From the NCBI GenBank assembly GCA_944385065.1, contig CALWVX010000042.1, positions 1-11,153 on the forward strand: a stretch of 11,153 bases of DNA. The letters are read 5' to 3'. The position numbers were made by a program, and so were the translations under genes. Shown here in pieces: positions 1 to 6,735 of the stretch. The notes under the pieces were generated by a model. That model did not search any database. It saw only the letters and a list, made by a program, of their open reading frames with translations, and was not told where the DNA came from. Source of the stretch: an uncultured Oscillospiraceae bacterium (GTDB taxonomy: Bacteria; Bacillota; Clostridia; Oscillospirales; Oscillospiraceae). Within the stretch, counting starts at the first letter, position 1. Each line of letters begins with the position of its first letter.

Positions 1-84
1 TATGAGGACGGCGTGCTGAAGGTATCGCTGCCCAAGCCGGGGAAGAAGGAGCTGCCCAGGAGCAGCACCATTGCCATCCAGTGA
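1..84 (+). CDS. Small heat-shock protein Hsp20/alpha-crystallin family, C-terminal end (partial)
   Basis: Only the last 27 codons and the TGA stop lie in the window; the gene begins to the left. The peptide starts YEDGVLKVSLPKP, which matches the end of the alpha-crystallin domain of bacterial small heat-shock proteins (a GVL, V, LPK pattern on the last beta strands). It ends in a short tail with STIAIQ. The I-A-I triplet is the IxI motif that docks into the beta4/beta8 groove of a neighbouring subunit when these cytoplasmic, ATP-independent holdases assemble. A hairpin terminator follows 13 bases after the stop. The call rests on a short fragment, but the two motifs together are characteristic. 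Confidence 0.75.
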   Translation, partial: YEDGVLKVSLPKPGKKELPRSSTIAIQ

Positions 85-97
85 TCGTACAACCGGC

Positions 98-133
98 AGG
101 GGGCCGTCCGCACAAGCGGACGGCCCCCTTTCA
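98..133 (+). terminator. Hairpin terminator after the Hsp20 gene
   Basis: A perfect 13-bp stem (98-110 with 117-129) closes a 6-base loop (CACAAG). It is followed by only a short T run. It starts 13 bases after the Hsp20 stop codon, so it most likely ends that transcript. The weak T tract lowers confidence in efficient intrinsic termination. Confidence 0.7.
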
Positions 134-231
134 GCTTCCTGTGTACTGGAAAAAGAGCTGGGATTTCTGTCGCTGAAGCGAAAGAACGTCAGATTGATTC
201 TAGTGCCGGCAGGGAAATCTCTTGCGGGAGT

Positions 232-271
232 CCGAGCGGGGACCGGGCATGAAATCCCGGGCCCCTCTCGG
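232..271 (-). terminator. Imperfect hairpin just after the MerR/TipAL gene
   Basis: Three stem blocks (232-236 with 267-271, 238-241 with 262-265, 243-247 with 256-260) stack with two single mismatches around an 8-base loop. The structure begins 4 bases after the regulator's stop codon on the minus strand, where a terminator is expected. No T run follows on either strand, so it may act as a weak or factor-assisted terminator or as a 3' end stabiliser. I see nothing gene-like in 134-231. Confidence 0.4.
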
Positions 272-275
272 GTTG

Positions 276-695
276 TCAAGTCGCCCAATGTGCCACAGAA
301 TCCCGCAGAAAGCGGGCGCAGCCGGGCACTGTTTTGTCATAATAGGCGGTGAAGCGCTCGTCCGCCACATACAGCTCCGCAATTCCCCGGTGCCGGGCAG
401 CATCGCAGGGGGAACCGCTCATCGTCAGCCAGCGGCGGTGCAGCTCTGTGACGGCCCGGCCCTCTTCCCCGGCCGGGTCTGCTCCGGCCCGGACGGCGGC
501 CTCCAGCTTTTCCTGGATCTCCTCCCCCAGGCGCTTCCACGCCCCGTATTTCTCCGGGGTCAGCTCCAGCACCGCCCGCTGGGCGGCGTCTGTCTCCTGG
601 TCGCCGTATTTTTCCCGGAGCTCCACGCCGTAGGTTTTTTCATGCCAGTCCACGGCCCGCCGCTTGAATGCTTCAAATTTCTTCTCGTCGTCCAT
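276..695 (-). CDS. Candidate internal translation product: free TipAS-like ligand-binding domain
   Basis: Inside the regulator, Met114 sits exactly at the boundary between the dimer helix and the TipAS domain. Its ATG (695-693) is preceded by GAAAGGAAGG, ending 5 bases upstream, a strong Shine-Dalgarno-like purine tract. Initiation there would give a 139-residue protein with no DNA-binding part. In Streptomyces lividans the tipA gene is known to make such a short form, TipAS of about 144 residues, from an in-frame internal start, and it soaks up the drug. The same arrangement here is inferred from position and ribosome site. It overlaps the full-length frame and is not a separate gene. Confidence 0.55.
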   Translation of the reverse strand: MDDEKKFEAFKRRAVDWHEKTYGVELREKYGDQETDAAQRAVLELTPEKYGAWKRLGEEIQEKLEAAVRAGADPAGEEGRAVTELHRRWLTMSGSPCDAARHRGIAELYVADERFTAYYDKTVPGCARFLRDSVAHWAT

Positions 696-1034
696 GATTT
701 CCTTCCTTTCTTCCGCTCCGATGGTGTCCCGCACCGACCGGATCAGCTGTTCCAGCCGCGCCCGCTCTGTCTCCAGCGCAGTCAGGTGGCTGCGCAGCGC
801 GGCCAGACGGTCAAAGGATGGGTCGTCCAGGCACTCCCTGATCCGGGCCAGCTCCACCCCGAGGGCCCGGTAATAGAGAATGTCCTGCAGCCGGTCCACC
901 TCCGCCGGACCGTAATAGCGGTAGCCGCTCTCCGCTGTCCGGCCGGGTTTCAGCAGGCCGATCTGGTCGTACCAGCGCAGGGCGCGGGTGGTCACCCCGG
1001 ACAGGCGCGACAGCTCGTGGATTGAATATTCCAT
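276..1034 (-). CDS. MerR-family transcriptional regulator with TipAS antibiotic-recognition domain (TipAL-like)
   Basis: This 252-residue protein has the length and layout of Streptomyces TipAL, a cytoplasmic DNA-bending activator that senses drugs. Residues 1-70 form the MerR winged helix (HELSRLSGVTTRALRWYDQIG, then the GYRYY wing), and residues 75-112 look like the coiled-coil dimer helix. Residues 115-250 match the TipAS ligand domain, including a conserved ELYVADERF stretch and a PG near the end. Cys210 appears to align with the first of the two TipAS thiopeptide-site cysteines, while the second is Gly217 (alignment from memory). The ATG at 1034 is chosen over longer starts because a GGGAGGGGAG ribosome site precedes it and the promoter lies in the upstream extension. 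The gene stands alone and is probably autoregulated. The ligand is unknown. Confidence 0.9.
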   Translation of the reverse strand: MEYSIHELSRLSGVTTRALRWYDQIGLLKPGRTAESGYRYYGPAEVDRLQDILYYRALGVELARIRECLDDPSFDRLAALRSHLTALETERARLEQLIRSVRDTIGAEERKEIMDDEKKFEAFKRRAVDWHEKTYGVELREKYGDQETDAAQRAVLELTPEKYGAWKRLGEEIQEKLEAAVRAGADPAGEEGRAVTELHRRWLTMSGSPCDAARHRGIAELYVADERFTAYYDKTVPGCARFLRDSVAHWAT

Positions 1035-1056
1035 CTGAACTCCCCTCCCTGGGAAT

Positions 1057-1087
1057 AGAATAGCAGTTGACGCGGCGGCAAAGTCAA
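1057..1087 (-). promoter_or_regulatory. MerR-type promoter/operator of the TipAL-like gene, 19-bp spacer
   Basis: On the minus strand a TTGACT -35 box (1087-1082) and a TATTCT -10 box (1062-1057) are separated by 19 bases. This over-long spacer is the hallmark of promoters that MerR-family activators rescue by twisting the DNA. A TTGAC-N11-GTCAA inverted repeat (1067-1087) overlaps the -35 box and runs into the spacer, a plausible operator. An A/T-rich stretch (about 1099-1120) upstream could act as an UP element. Autoregulation is inferred, as is known for tipA. Confidence 0.7.
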
Positions 1088-1208
1088 GGGTCTTCCCACA
1101 ATTTTTCCAAAAATTTTTAAACGCACGAGCCGGGGGCTCGGTCCCCGCGCGCACGCGCGAATCCGGACACACTCCCCGACGGCAGGGGCCGGAGCCGCCG
1201 GAAATAGA
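1088..1208. other. Intergenic stretch between the two divergent promoters
   Basis: No gene is supported here. It contains an A/T-rich tract (about 1099-1120) and a small GC hairpin (1126-1131 with 1135-1140, loop GGG), followed by a GC-rich run with several short CG palindromes. It separates the regulator's promoter from the riboswitch promoter by about 120 bases, so the MerR operator probably does not control the plus-strand gene. Confidence 0.5.
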
Positions 1209-1237
1209 TTGACAAGCCCCGGGTTCTCTCTTATAAT
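1209..1237 (+). promoter_or_regulatory. Sigma-A consensus promoter for the riboswitch-controlled surface protein
   Basis: TTGACA (1209-1214) and TATAAT (1232-1237) match the consensus at all twelve positions, with an ideal 17-base spacer. The expected transcript start is near 1244, only a few bases before the riboswitch P1 stem, and roughly 365 bases before the start codon. Such a strong basal promoter suits a gene controlled mainly after initiation by RNA-level attenuation. Confidence 0.88.
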
Positions 1238-1250
1238 GGGGGGCAAACCA

Positions 1251-1488
1251 GCATCATGACCTCGTGTCTGCCCCGGGCAGAGGCGGGGATGAGGGAATCC
1301 GGTGGGAATCCGGAGCAATACCCGTTGCCGTATGTGCGGAAGGCTGCCGCTCGTGGCGCGAGCCGGTCATTGGGAGCAATCCTGAGAAGGCGGAGCGTCA
1401 GCCGTGGGACACGCTTTGTCCGGGACCGTACAAGCCGGAAGACCTATGATGTGTTCATATGGGGCTTGCGTCAGCATGCCCAAATGCT
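1251..1488 (+). promoter_or_regulatory. Cobalamin (vitamin B12) riboswitch
   Basis: The leader carries the conserved order of a cobalamin aptamer. A GGGAATCCGG-T-GGGAATCCGG core lies at 1293-1313. It is followed by an L5-like CATTGGG (1368-1374), CCTGAGAAGGC (1381-1391) and the 3' B12-box form AAGCCGGAAGACCT (1432-1445). Bases 1251-1257 can pair with 1446-1452 to close P1. After P1, a hairpin (1473-1477 with 1484-1488) shows the loop GCCCAA. Its CCCAA (1479-1483) is complementary to TTGGG (1370-1374) in L5, as expected for the L5-L13 kissing interaction. A strong terminator follows 12 bases later. By analogy, bound corrinoid should favour termination, switching the downstream surface protein off when B12 is plentiful. 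The preferred corrinoid form cannot be told by eye. Confidence 0.92.
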
Positions 1489-1500
1489 CCGCGGGAAAGT

Positions 1501-1543
1501 CGGCCGCGGCAGGGAAGTCATACCCTGCCGCGGCCGTTTTTTT
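1501..1543 (+). terminator. Riboswitch expression-platform terminator
   Basis: A perfect 14-bp GC-rich stem (1501-1514 with 1523-1536) closes an 8-base loop and is followed by seven T residues. It lies between the cobalamin aptamer and the start codon, so it should act as the attenuator. A CCGCGG palindrome just upstream (1489-1494) could pair with the same sequence in the left arm (1504-1509) as a possible antiterminator; this pairing is a guess. Confidence 0.9.
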
Positions 1544-1608
1544 GCCCCTGCAACCCGATACAACTGTGTGAGGACGGTCCAGTCCGTCAAAAAAGGAGGA
1601 AGCAAAAC

Positions 1609-4600
1609 ATGAGAACCATCCGAACAAGAGCGGTCAGTGCCCTGCTGGTCCTGATTCTGCTGTTGGGGCTGCTGCCCGGAACAGCGTGGGCGGCAGAACC
1701 GGAACTGGAGGGAATCGGCACGCCGGACGATCCATATCTCATTTCCAATGAGGAGGAACTGCGGATCTTTCGGGACTTAACGGCAGGCACACCTTCCGAC
1801 GAGGGCAATAATCCCAACGCCGCGCTCTGCGCCAGACTGACGGCGGATCTTGATTTAAGCGGGGAGGAGTGGGAACCGTTTTCTCCCGCGGACGGCTATG
1901 TCTCGAGTGCCTACGCCGGCACCTTTGACGGGGACGGCCACACGATCAGCGGCCTGTCGATCAACAGCAGCGAGAGCAACCAGGGTCTGTTCGGCCTGAT
2001 CAACGGGGCCGCCATTCAGAACCTGAATGTGGAGGGCAGCGTAAGTTCCACCAACAGCTATGTGGGCGGCATTGTGGGAAAGGTGCAGTCGGGCACAATC
2101 GAGAACTGCTCCTTTTCCGGTACGGTGACCAGCGGCCACACTTCCGGTTATGCTGGAGGAATTGCCGGCTACGCGGGAAACTCCGCTTCCCAGAAGGCGG
2201 TAATCGAGAATTGTTCCAACAGCGGCGACATTGCTGGCGCAACTGCCGGGGGCATTGTCGGCTATGCCAAATATTCCAGCCTTCAAAACTGCTATAACGT
2301 CGGCTCGATCCAGGGAAAAAACCGCTCCGGCGGAATAGCCGGACAGCTCCAAAACAATTGCGGGGCTGAAAACTGCTATCATATCGGGGAAGTCCAGGGC
2401 AGCGAAACCGCCGGCGGTATCTGTGATTTTCTGTATACTTCTTCCACGCTGGTGAATTGTTACAGCACAGGCTCCATTTTCAACGCCGGGACCGGAAGCG
2501 CCGAAAACTGCGAGGTCATTACCTCCACCGACGGTCTTGCGGCAAAACTGGGCGACGCGTTTACGACGGACGGCGAGGGCAACATCGTGCTTGTCTGGCA
2601 GGCGGGAGGACAGGCCCCTGATCGGGACCCCCGCATCCAGATCACCGGCGCCGCCACGCTGTACGACACCAACAGCGGCCCGAAACCCCAGACCACCCTG
2701 ACCGTCGCCTATCAGGATATGGACGACACCCCCAGGGTGACCTGGGAGGTGGTCAGCGGCGGGGATGTGGTGGAGCTGCAGCGGCCGCAGAACCCGGAGG
2801 ACACGGACCATGTCCGCATTGTCCAGGCCGTGCAGCCCGGAAAGGCGGTCATCAGAGCCGCGGCCGGGGACTGCTCCGACGAGATTGAGATCACGGTCAT
2901 GCCCTTTGTGACCACCGTGGAGATCGAGGGGACCGCGGCGGCGGGGCAGACTGTCCGCGCCAAGGTCAACGTTCTGGGCGGCGGGGAGTATGACTGCGAC
3001 CTGTTCCCCGAGCTCAGGGTGCAGTGGTATGTTTGGAAGGAGGAGGACTATCCGGACTATACCAAGCTCGTGCCTCTGGACGGGGAGACAGAGCGGGAGC
3101 TGGTCATCCCGGAAAATCAGGTTGGAAATTATCTGTACTTCCGACTGGATTACAATGGGGAGGAAAAAGCCCCCTCTCGCCCGGTCCAGATCATGGGGCA
3201 GGCCGACGGCGTGCTCGCCGCCGATCTGGCCGCCCTGACCCTCCCGGAGGAGATTCGGGCGGACCCGTCCCCTCTGTCTCTGCCGACCGAGGGAAAACAC
3301 GGCTCCTCCATCGCCTGGGAGAGCAGCGATCCCGGCGTGATCTCCCCCGCGGGGGTGGTGACGCTGCCCGCCCAGGGAAAACAGACCGTCACCCTGACCG
3401 CCGCCCTCACCTATGGCGGCGAGAGCAGAAGCAGGATCTTCCAAATTTTGGTCTGGTCCCAGGCCGCGGTGGACGAGGAGCAGAAAAATGAGCTCCAGCA
3501 GGCCGCCGATTCTTTGGGCGAGTGGTATCGGATCGACCCGGTCTTCGGCCGGGATGACAATGTGATCGACATTCTGCAGGCCGATCTGGCGGAACATGGG
3601 TATTCCGATCTTTCCGTCTCCATCTCCTCCGTCACAGAGGACTACGGCGGCGCCGGAATTTCCGAGGACGGCGACATCACCTATTTCTACGCCGACCCCA
3701 ACACCGCGCCCGTGGTCCGGTTCGGCCGGTATCAGGTGACCTTCCTGCTGGAACAGGATGGGGCGGCTCTCCTCTACGGCCCTGTCCCGGTGATCATCGG
3801 CTGGGATGCGGACCGGGTCAGGCAGACCATGTCCGACGAAGTTCTGCGCAAGGTCACCCTGGAGACCATTCTGGCCGACGGCGATACGGCCCATGCGGTC
3901 ACCCGGGACCTGACCCTGCCCCGGGCGGTGGACGGCAAGCTGTGGACTCTGATCTCCTGGCAGTCCTCCAACGAGTCGGTCCTCTCCATCCGCGGCGGGG
4001 ATCAGGGCACCGCCGACACTCTGTTTGCCCCCTGTGTGGGCGTGGTCCGGCCGGGGGAGACAGAACAGAAGGTCACCCTGACCGCCGCCTTCCAGTTCCA
4101 GCTCACCAGCGATGAGATCGGCACGGAGGCGCCCATCACGCTGGTCCAGACCTATCAGGTCACCGTGCCCGCCATGACGGAGGAGGACGCGGAGGCAATC
4201 CGGGCCGGTCTGCTGGCCAAACTGGACGCCGGCTTCGCGGCCAAGGGGCTGACGGACGCATCCACCGGAGCACGGCTGGAGGCCGATGAGAACGGCGTCT
4301 ATCACGCCGTCCACGATATTCAGCTGCCCACCACCCGGGACTTCGGCGTGGACGGCAAATACTACCCCGTCACCCTGTCCAGCAGCGACCCGGAACTGAT
4401 CACCGCCCCCGATGTGAACAACGCCGCCCGCTTCCGGGTGTACCGCCCCGGCGTGGGCAGAGCGGACGGTGCGGCGGAGATCACCGTCACCCTCCATGAC
4501 CGGGATACGGAGATCAGCGCTTCCAGGACCTTCTCCATCGCGGTCCCGGCTCTGACCCAGGCGGAGGTGGACGCGGAACTGGCACTGATGGATCGGGTGA

Positions 4601-6327
4601 AGGCGAGCTACTTCGAGGGGCTGAACAACGGGGCCAACGCCGCCAAGGACGACGTACGGCGGGATCTCTCCCCCTTCTTCGAGGCCTACGAGGGGGCGGA
4701 CGGACAGCTGGTCTGGGTCCGGGACACGGCGGACATGACGGGGCACGGCATTGTGCCCACGCCCATCGAGGGCTGGGAGGAGCTGGAGGCCTGGCGGCTT
4801 TTCAAATCCAGCAACCCCGCCGTCATCGCCCATGAGACACTGGAGGTGACCCGCCAGGCCGAGGCCAAAGCGGTGACCATCACCAGCTATCTCTCCAGCG
4901 AGACGCTGGGCCGCTATGGGGAGCTGTATCAGAGCGACCCGGTGGAATACGCCCAGTATGAGGCGCTCTCCGGCCTGTACTATCAGCCGGTGGCGGCCCA
5001 GACCGCCGCCCGGCCCGATCCGGCCCCAATCCAGGCGGCGGGCGCCGCCTATACCGGCGCTGCCCGGCTGGCGGAGGTCCCCGCCGGGGATGTGGCAACC
5101 GTTCTGGTTCGGGGGACCCGGGACCCCTCCAGCACGGTGCCGGTGGTGGAGACCATTGATGTGACCTTCTCCCTGTCCGGTCCGGACGGGACCTGGATCG
5201 CCCCGGTGACCCTGTCCGGCCTGGACGAGACCACCGCGGTCTACGACGTGTTCCGGGAAGTCCTGTCGGACCACGGCTATACCTATACCCGGGAGCGGGG
5301 CACCTATATCGTCTCCATCACCACGCCGGAGGGCGAGACCTGGTCAGAAAAAGACAGGGGGGAGAACTCCGGGTGGCTCTACCGGGTCAACGGAACCATT
5401 CCCGACGTGTATATGGCGGCCTGCGGTCTCCACGACGGGGACTATATCCAGGTGTTCTACACAGATGACTATGATCAGGAGCACGGCTATGAAAACGACG
5501 ACTGGAGCCGGCCTGAACTTCCCGGGACAGAGCAGCCGGAGGGGAGCGGGCCCGTGTCGGTGACGTGGGAGGAAGAAAGCGGCACCTATCAGGTCAGCTT
5601 CTCCCAGGAGGCCGAGGGGCCCCAGGTGGTGACCATTCCGGAAGTCGAGGGACAGCTGGTGGTGATCGTACATCCGGACGGGACGGAGGACGTGATCAAA
5701 AAGTCCCTGGTGGCCGACGGCCGGGCCGTCTTTGTTCTGGACACGGACGCCGCAGTCAGGGTGGTGGACTATGCCAATCCCTTTTCCGATGTGGCCCGGG
5801 ATGCGTGGTATGCCGAGAGCGTGGACTTTGCCGCCGGGCGGGGGCTGTTCTCCGGCGTGGCGGCGGACCGCTTCGCCCCCGACCAGACCCTGAGCCGGGG
5901 CATGCTGGTCACGGTGCTCCACAGCCTGGAGGAGCCGGACGCCCGGAGCGGCCGGACCGAATATTCCGACGTGGACGCGGAGGCCTGGTATGCGCCCGGG
6001 ACCGCCTGGGCCGCGGAGGCGGGCATTGTCGCCGGCTATCCGGACGGCCGCTTCGGCCCCGGCAACTCCATTACCCGGGAGCAGCTGGCGGTGATGCTCT
6101 ACCGCTATGCCCAGAGCCTGGGGCTGAGCACCGGCGGCCGGGACACCCTGCGCAGCTTCTACGACAGCTGGATGATCTCCGACTGGGCGCGGGATGCCGT
6201 GGCCTGGGCGGTGGACAGCGGGATTCTCAGCGGCCGGACGGGAGGAATCCTGGACCCGGGCGGTCTCACCACCCGGGCGGAGGCCGCGGTCATGCTCCGG
6301 CAGCTGGTGGCGCTGATGCTGGCCTGA
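1609..6327 (+). CDS. B12-riboswitch-controlled secreted S-layer-type protein: GLUG beta-helix, Ig-like repeats, transcobalamin-like DUF4430 domain, three SLH domains
   Basis: This 1572-residue protein begins at an ATG nine bases after AGGAGG. A Sec signal peptide ends near residue 28 (AWA/AE). Residues about 35-305 form GLUG-type beta-helix repeats (GGIVG/GGIAG, with Asn-Cys pairs at Cys167, 202, 228, 256, 284, 301). Ig-like modules fill about 345-1100, several with an LTLP ... SSxPxVI ... VTLTA pattern typical of atypical bacterial Ig folds. Residues about 1185-1290 match DUF4430, related to the C-terminal domain of transcobalamin and intrinsic factor, with SGWLYRVNG at 1254-1262 and a GDYIQVFYT strand. 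Three SLH domains (about 1390-1440, 1449-1503, 1510-1568) should bind pyruvylated secondary wall polymer. It is monocistronic, bounded by terminators. Role inferred: corrinoid capture at the cell surface, made under B12 limitation. Corrinoid binding itself is not shown by sequence, and adhesion is the main alternative. Confidence 0.88.
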   Translation: MRTIRTRAVSALLVLILLLGLLPGTAWAAEPELEGIGTPDDPYLISNEEELRIFRDLTAGTPSDEGNNPNAALCARLTADLDLSGEEWEPFSPADGYVSSAYAGTFDGDGHTISGLSINSSESNQGLFGLINGAAIQNLNVEGSVSSTNSYVGGIVGKVQSGTIENCSFSGTVTSGHTSGYAGGIAGYAGNSASQKAVIENCSNSGDIAGATAGGIVGYAKYSSLQNCYNVGSIQGKNRSGGIAGQLQNNCGAENCYHIGEVQGSETAGGICDFLYTSSTLVNCYSTGSIFNAGTGSAENCEVITSTDGLAAKLGDAFTTDGEGNIVLVWQAGGQAPDRDPRIQITGAATLYDTNSGPKPQTTLTVAYQDMDDTPRVTWEVVSGGDVVELQRPQNPEDTDHVRIVQAVQPGKAVIRAAAGDCSDEIEITVMPFVTTVEIEGTAAAGQTVRAKVNVLGGGEYDCDLFPELRVQWYVWKEEDYPDYTKLVPLDGETERELVIPENQVGNYLYFRLDYNGEEKAPSRPVQIMGQADGVLAADLAALTLPEEIRADPSPLSLPTEGKHGSSIAWESSDPGVISPAGVVTLPAQGKQTVTLTAALTYGGESRSRIFQILVWSQAAVDEEQKNELQQAADSLGEWYRIDPVFGRDDNVIDILQADLAEHGYSDLSVSISSVTEDYGGAGISEDGDITYFYADPNTAPVVRFGRYQVTFLLEQDGAALLYGPVPVIIGWDADRVRQTMSDEVLRKVTLETILADGDTAHAVTRDLTLPRAVDGKLWTLISWQSSNESVLSIRGGDQGTADTLFAPCVGVVRPGETEQKVTLTAAFQFQLTSDEIGTEAPITLVQTYQVTVPAMTEEDAEAIRAGLLAKLDAGFAAKGLTDASTGARLEADENGVYHAVHDIQLPTTRDFGVDGKYYPVTLSSSDPELITAPDVNNAARFRVYRPGVGRADGAAEITVTLHDRDTEISASRTFSIAVPALTQAEVDAELALMDRVKASYFEGLNNGANAAKDDVRRDLSPFFEAYEGADGQLVWVRDTADMTGHGIVPTPIEGWEELEAWRLFKSSNPAVIAHETLEVTRQAEAKAVTITSYLSSETLGRYGELYQSDPVEYAQYEALSGLYYQPVAAQTAARPDPAPIQAAGAAYTGAARLAEVPAGDVATVLVRGTRDPSSTVPVVETIDVTFSLSGPDGTWIAPVTLSGLDETTAVYDVFREVLSDHGYTYTRERGTYIVSITTPEGETWSEKDRGENSGWLYRVNGTIPDVYMAACGLHDGDYIQVFYTDDYDQEHGYENDDWSRPELPGTEQPEGSGPVSVTWEEESGTYQVSFSQEAEGPQVVTIPEVEGQLVVIVHPDGTEDVIKKSLVADGRAVFVLDTDAAVRVVDYANPFSDVARDAWYAESVDFAAGRGLFSGVAADRFAPDQTLSRGMLVTVLHSLEEPDARSGRTEYSDVDAEAWYAPGTAWAAEAGIVAGYPDGRFGPGNSITREQLAVMLYRYAQSLGLSTGGRDTLRSFYDSWMISDWARDAVAWAVDSGILSGRTGGILDPGGLTTRAEAAVMLRQLVALMLA

Positions 6328-6352
6328 AGGCCGGAGGCAGCGGAAATAACAG

Positions 6353-6398
6353 AGAAGGCGGCGCGTTTCTGAATCAGAAACGCGCCGCCTTCTGTTTT
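6353..6398. terminator. Shared terminator between convergent genes
   Basis: A perfect 19-bp stem (6353-6371 with 6375-6393) with a 3-base loop is followed by GTTTT on the plus strand, 25 bases after the surface-protein stop. On the minus strand it lies 21 bases past the MATE-DarA stop with a weaker T-rich tail. It probably ends the plus-strand transcript efficiently and the opposing one partly. Confidence 0.85.
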
Positions 6399-6414
6399 CC
6401 CAGCGGGCAGACAG

Positions 6415-6735
6415 TCAGATTTTCTCAAACTGGGTGACATCCGACACGAAGAGCGTCGCGCCACCCACCGTCACCTCGGTGGGATAGGGGGCGGACGGAG
6501 TGGCCAGCTGTACGTTGGAGGAGATTTTCTCCGTCCGTTTGGAGCAGTGCTCCCGGATAATGGAAATGGCCTGAGGGACCCGGTCCTCCTCCGTGCCGAT
6601 CAGCAGCGTGGTGTTCCCGCCGGTGAGGAAGCCGCCGGTGGAGGCCATCCGGGTGAAGTAATAGCCCGCCTCCGTCAGGGCGGCGCACACCTCCCCGCTG
6701 TCCCGCTTGTTCACAATGGCAGTGATCATTTTCAT
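6415..6735 (-). CDS. Candidate internal translation product: free DarA/PstA-type c-di-AMP receptor
   Basis: Within the fusion gene, the ATG at 6735-6733 (Met456) coincides with the natural first residue of DarA-family proteins. It is preceded by AAAAGGAGCG, whose GGAG ends 8 bases upstream, an ideal ribosome binding site. Starting here yields 106 residues, the usual family size (Bacillus subtilis DarA is about 109). One message could therefore give both a membrane-tethered and a soluble receptor, perhaps forming mixed trimers. It lies in the same reading frame as the transporter, so it is a nested product rather than a separate gene. The ribosome site may also be a relic from before the two genes fused. 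Confidence 0.6.
   Translation of the reverse strand: MKMITAIVNKRDSGEVCAALTEAGYYFTRMASTGGFLTGGNTTLLIGTEEDRVPQAISIIREHCSKRTEKISSNVQLATPSAPYPTEVTVGGATLFVSDVTQFEKI

Noticed and set aside
222..1025. A 267-codon open frame on the plus strand
   Set aside because: It is antisense to the MerR/TipAL-like gene and shows no domain of its own.
1256..1612. Short plus-strand open frames over the leader, including the upstream extension of the large gene to 1459
   Set aside because: They cross the cobalamin aptamer and its terminator. The real start at 1609 has AGGAGG and opens a clear signal peptide, whereas the extension has neither.
1855..5274. A 1139-codon open frame on the minus strand
   Set aside because: It lies wholly antisense to the surface-protein gene, has low-complexity Gly/Arg/His-rich content and no recognisable domain; high GC keeps the opposite strand free of stops.
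5565..6437. A 290-codon plus-strand frame over the end of the surface-protein gene
   Set aside because: It overlaps the SLH domains in another frame and runs through the terminator hairpin; it is Gly/Arg-rich noise.
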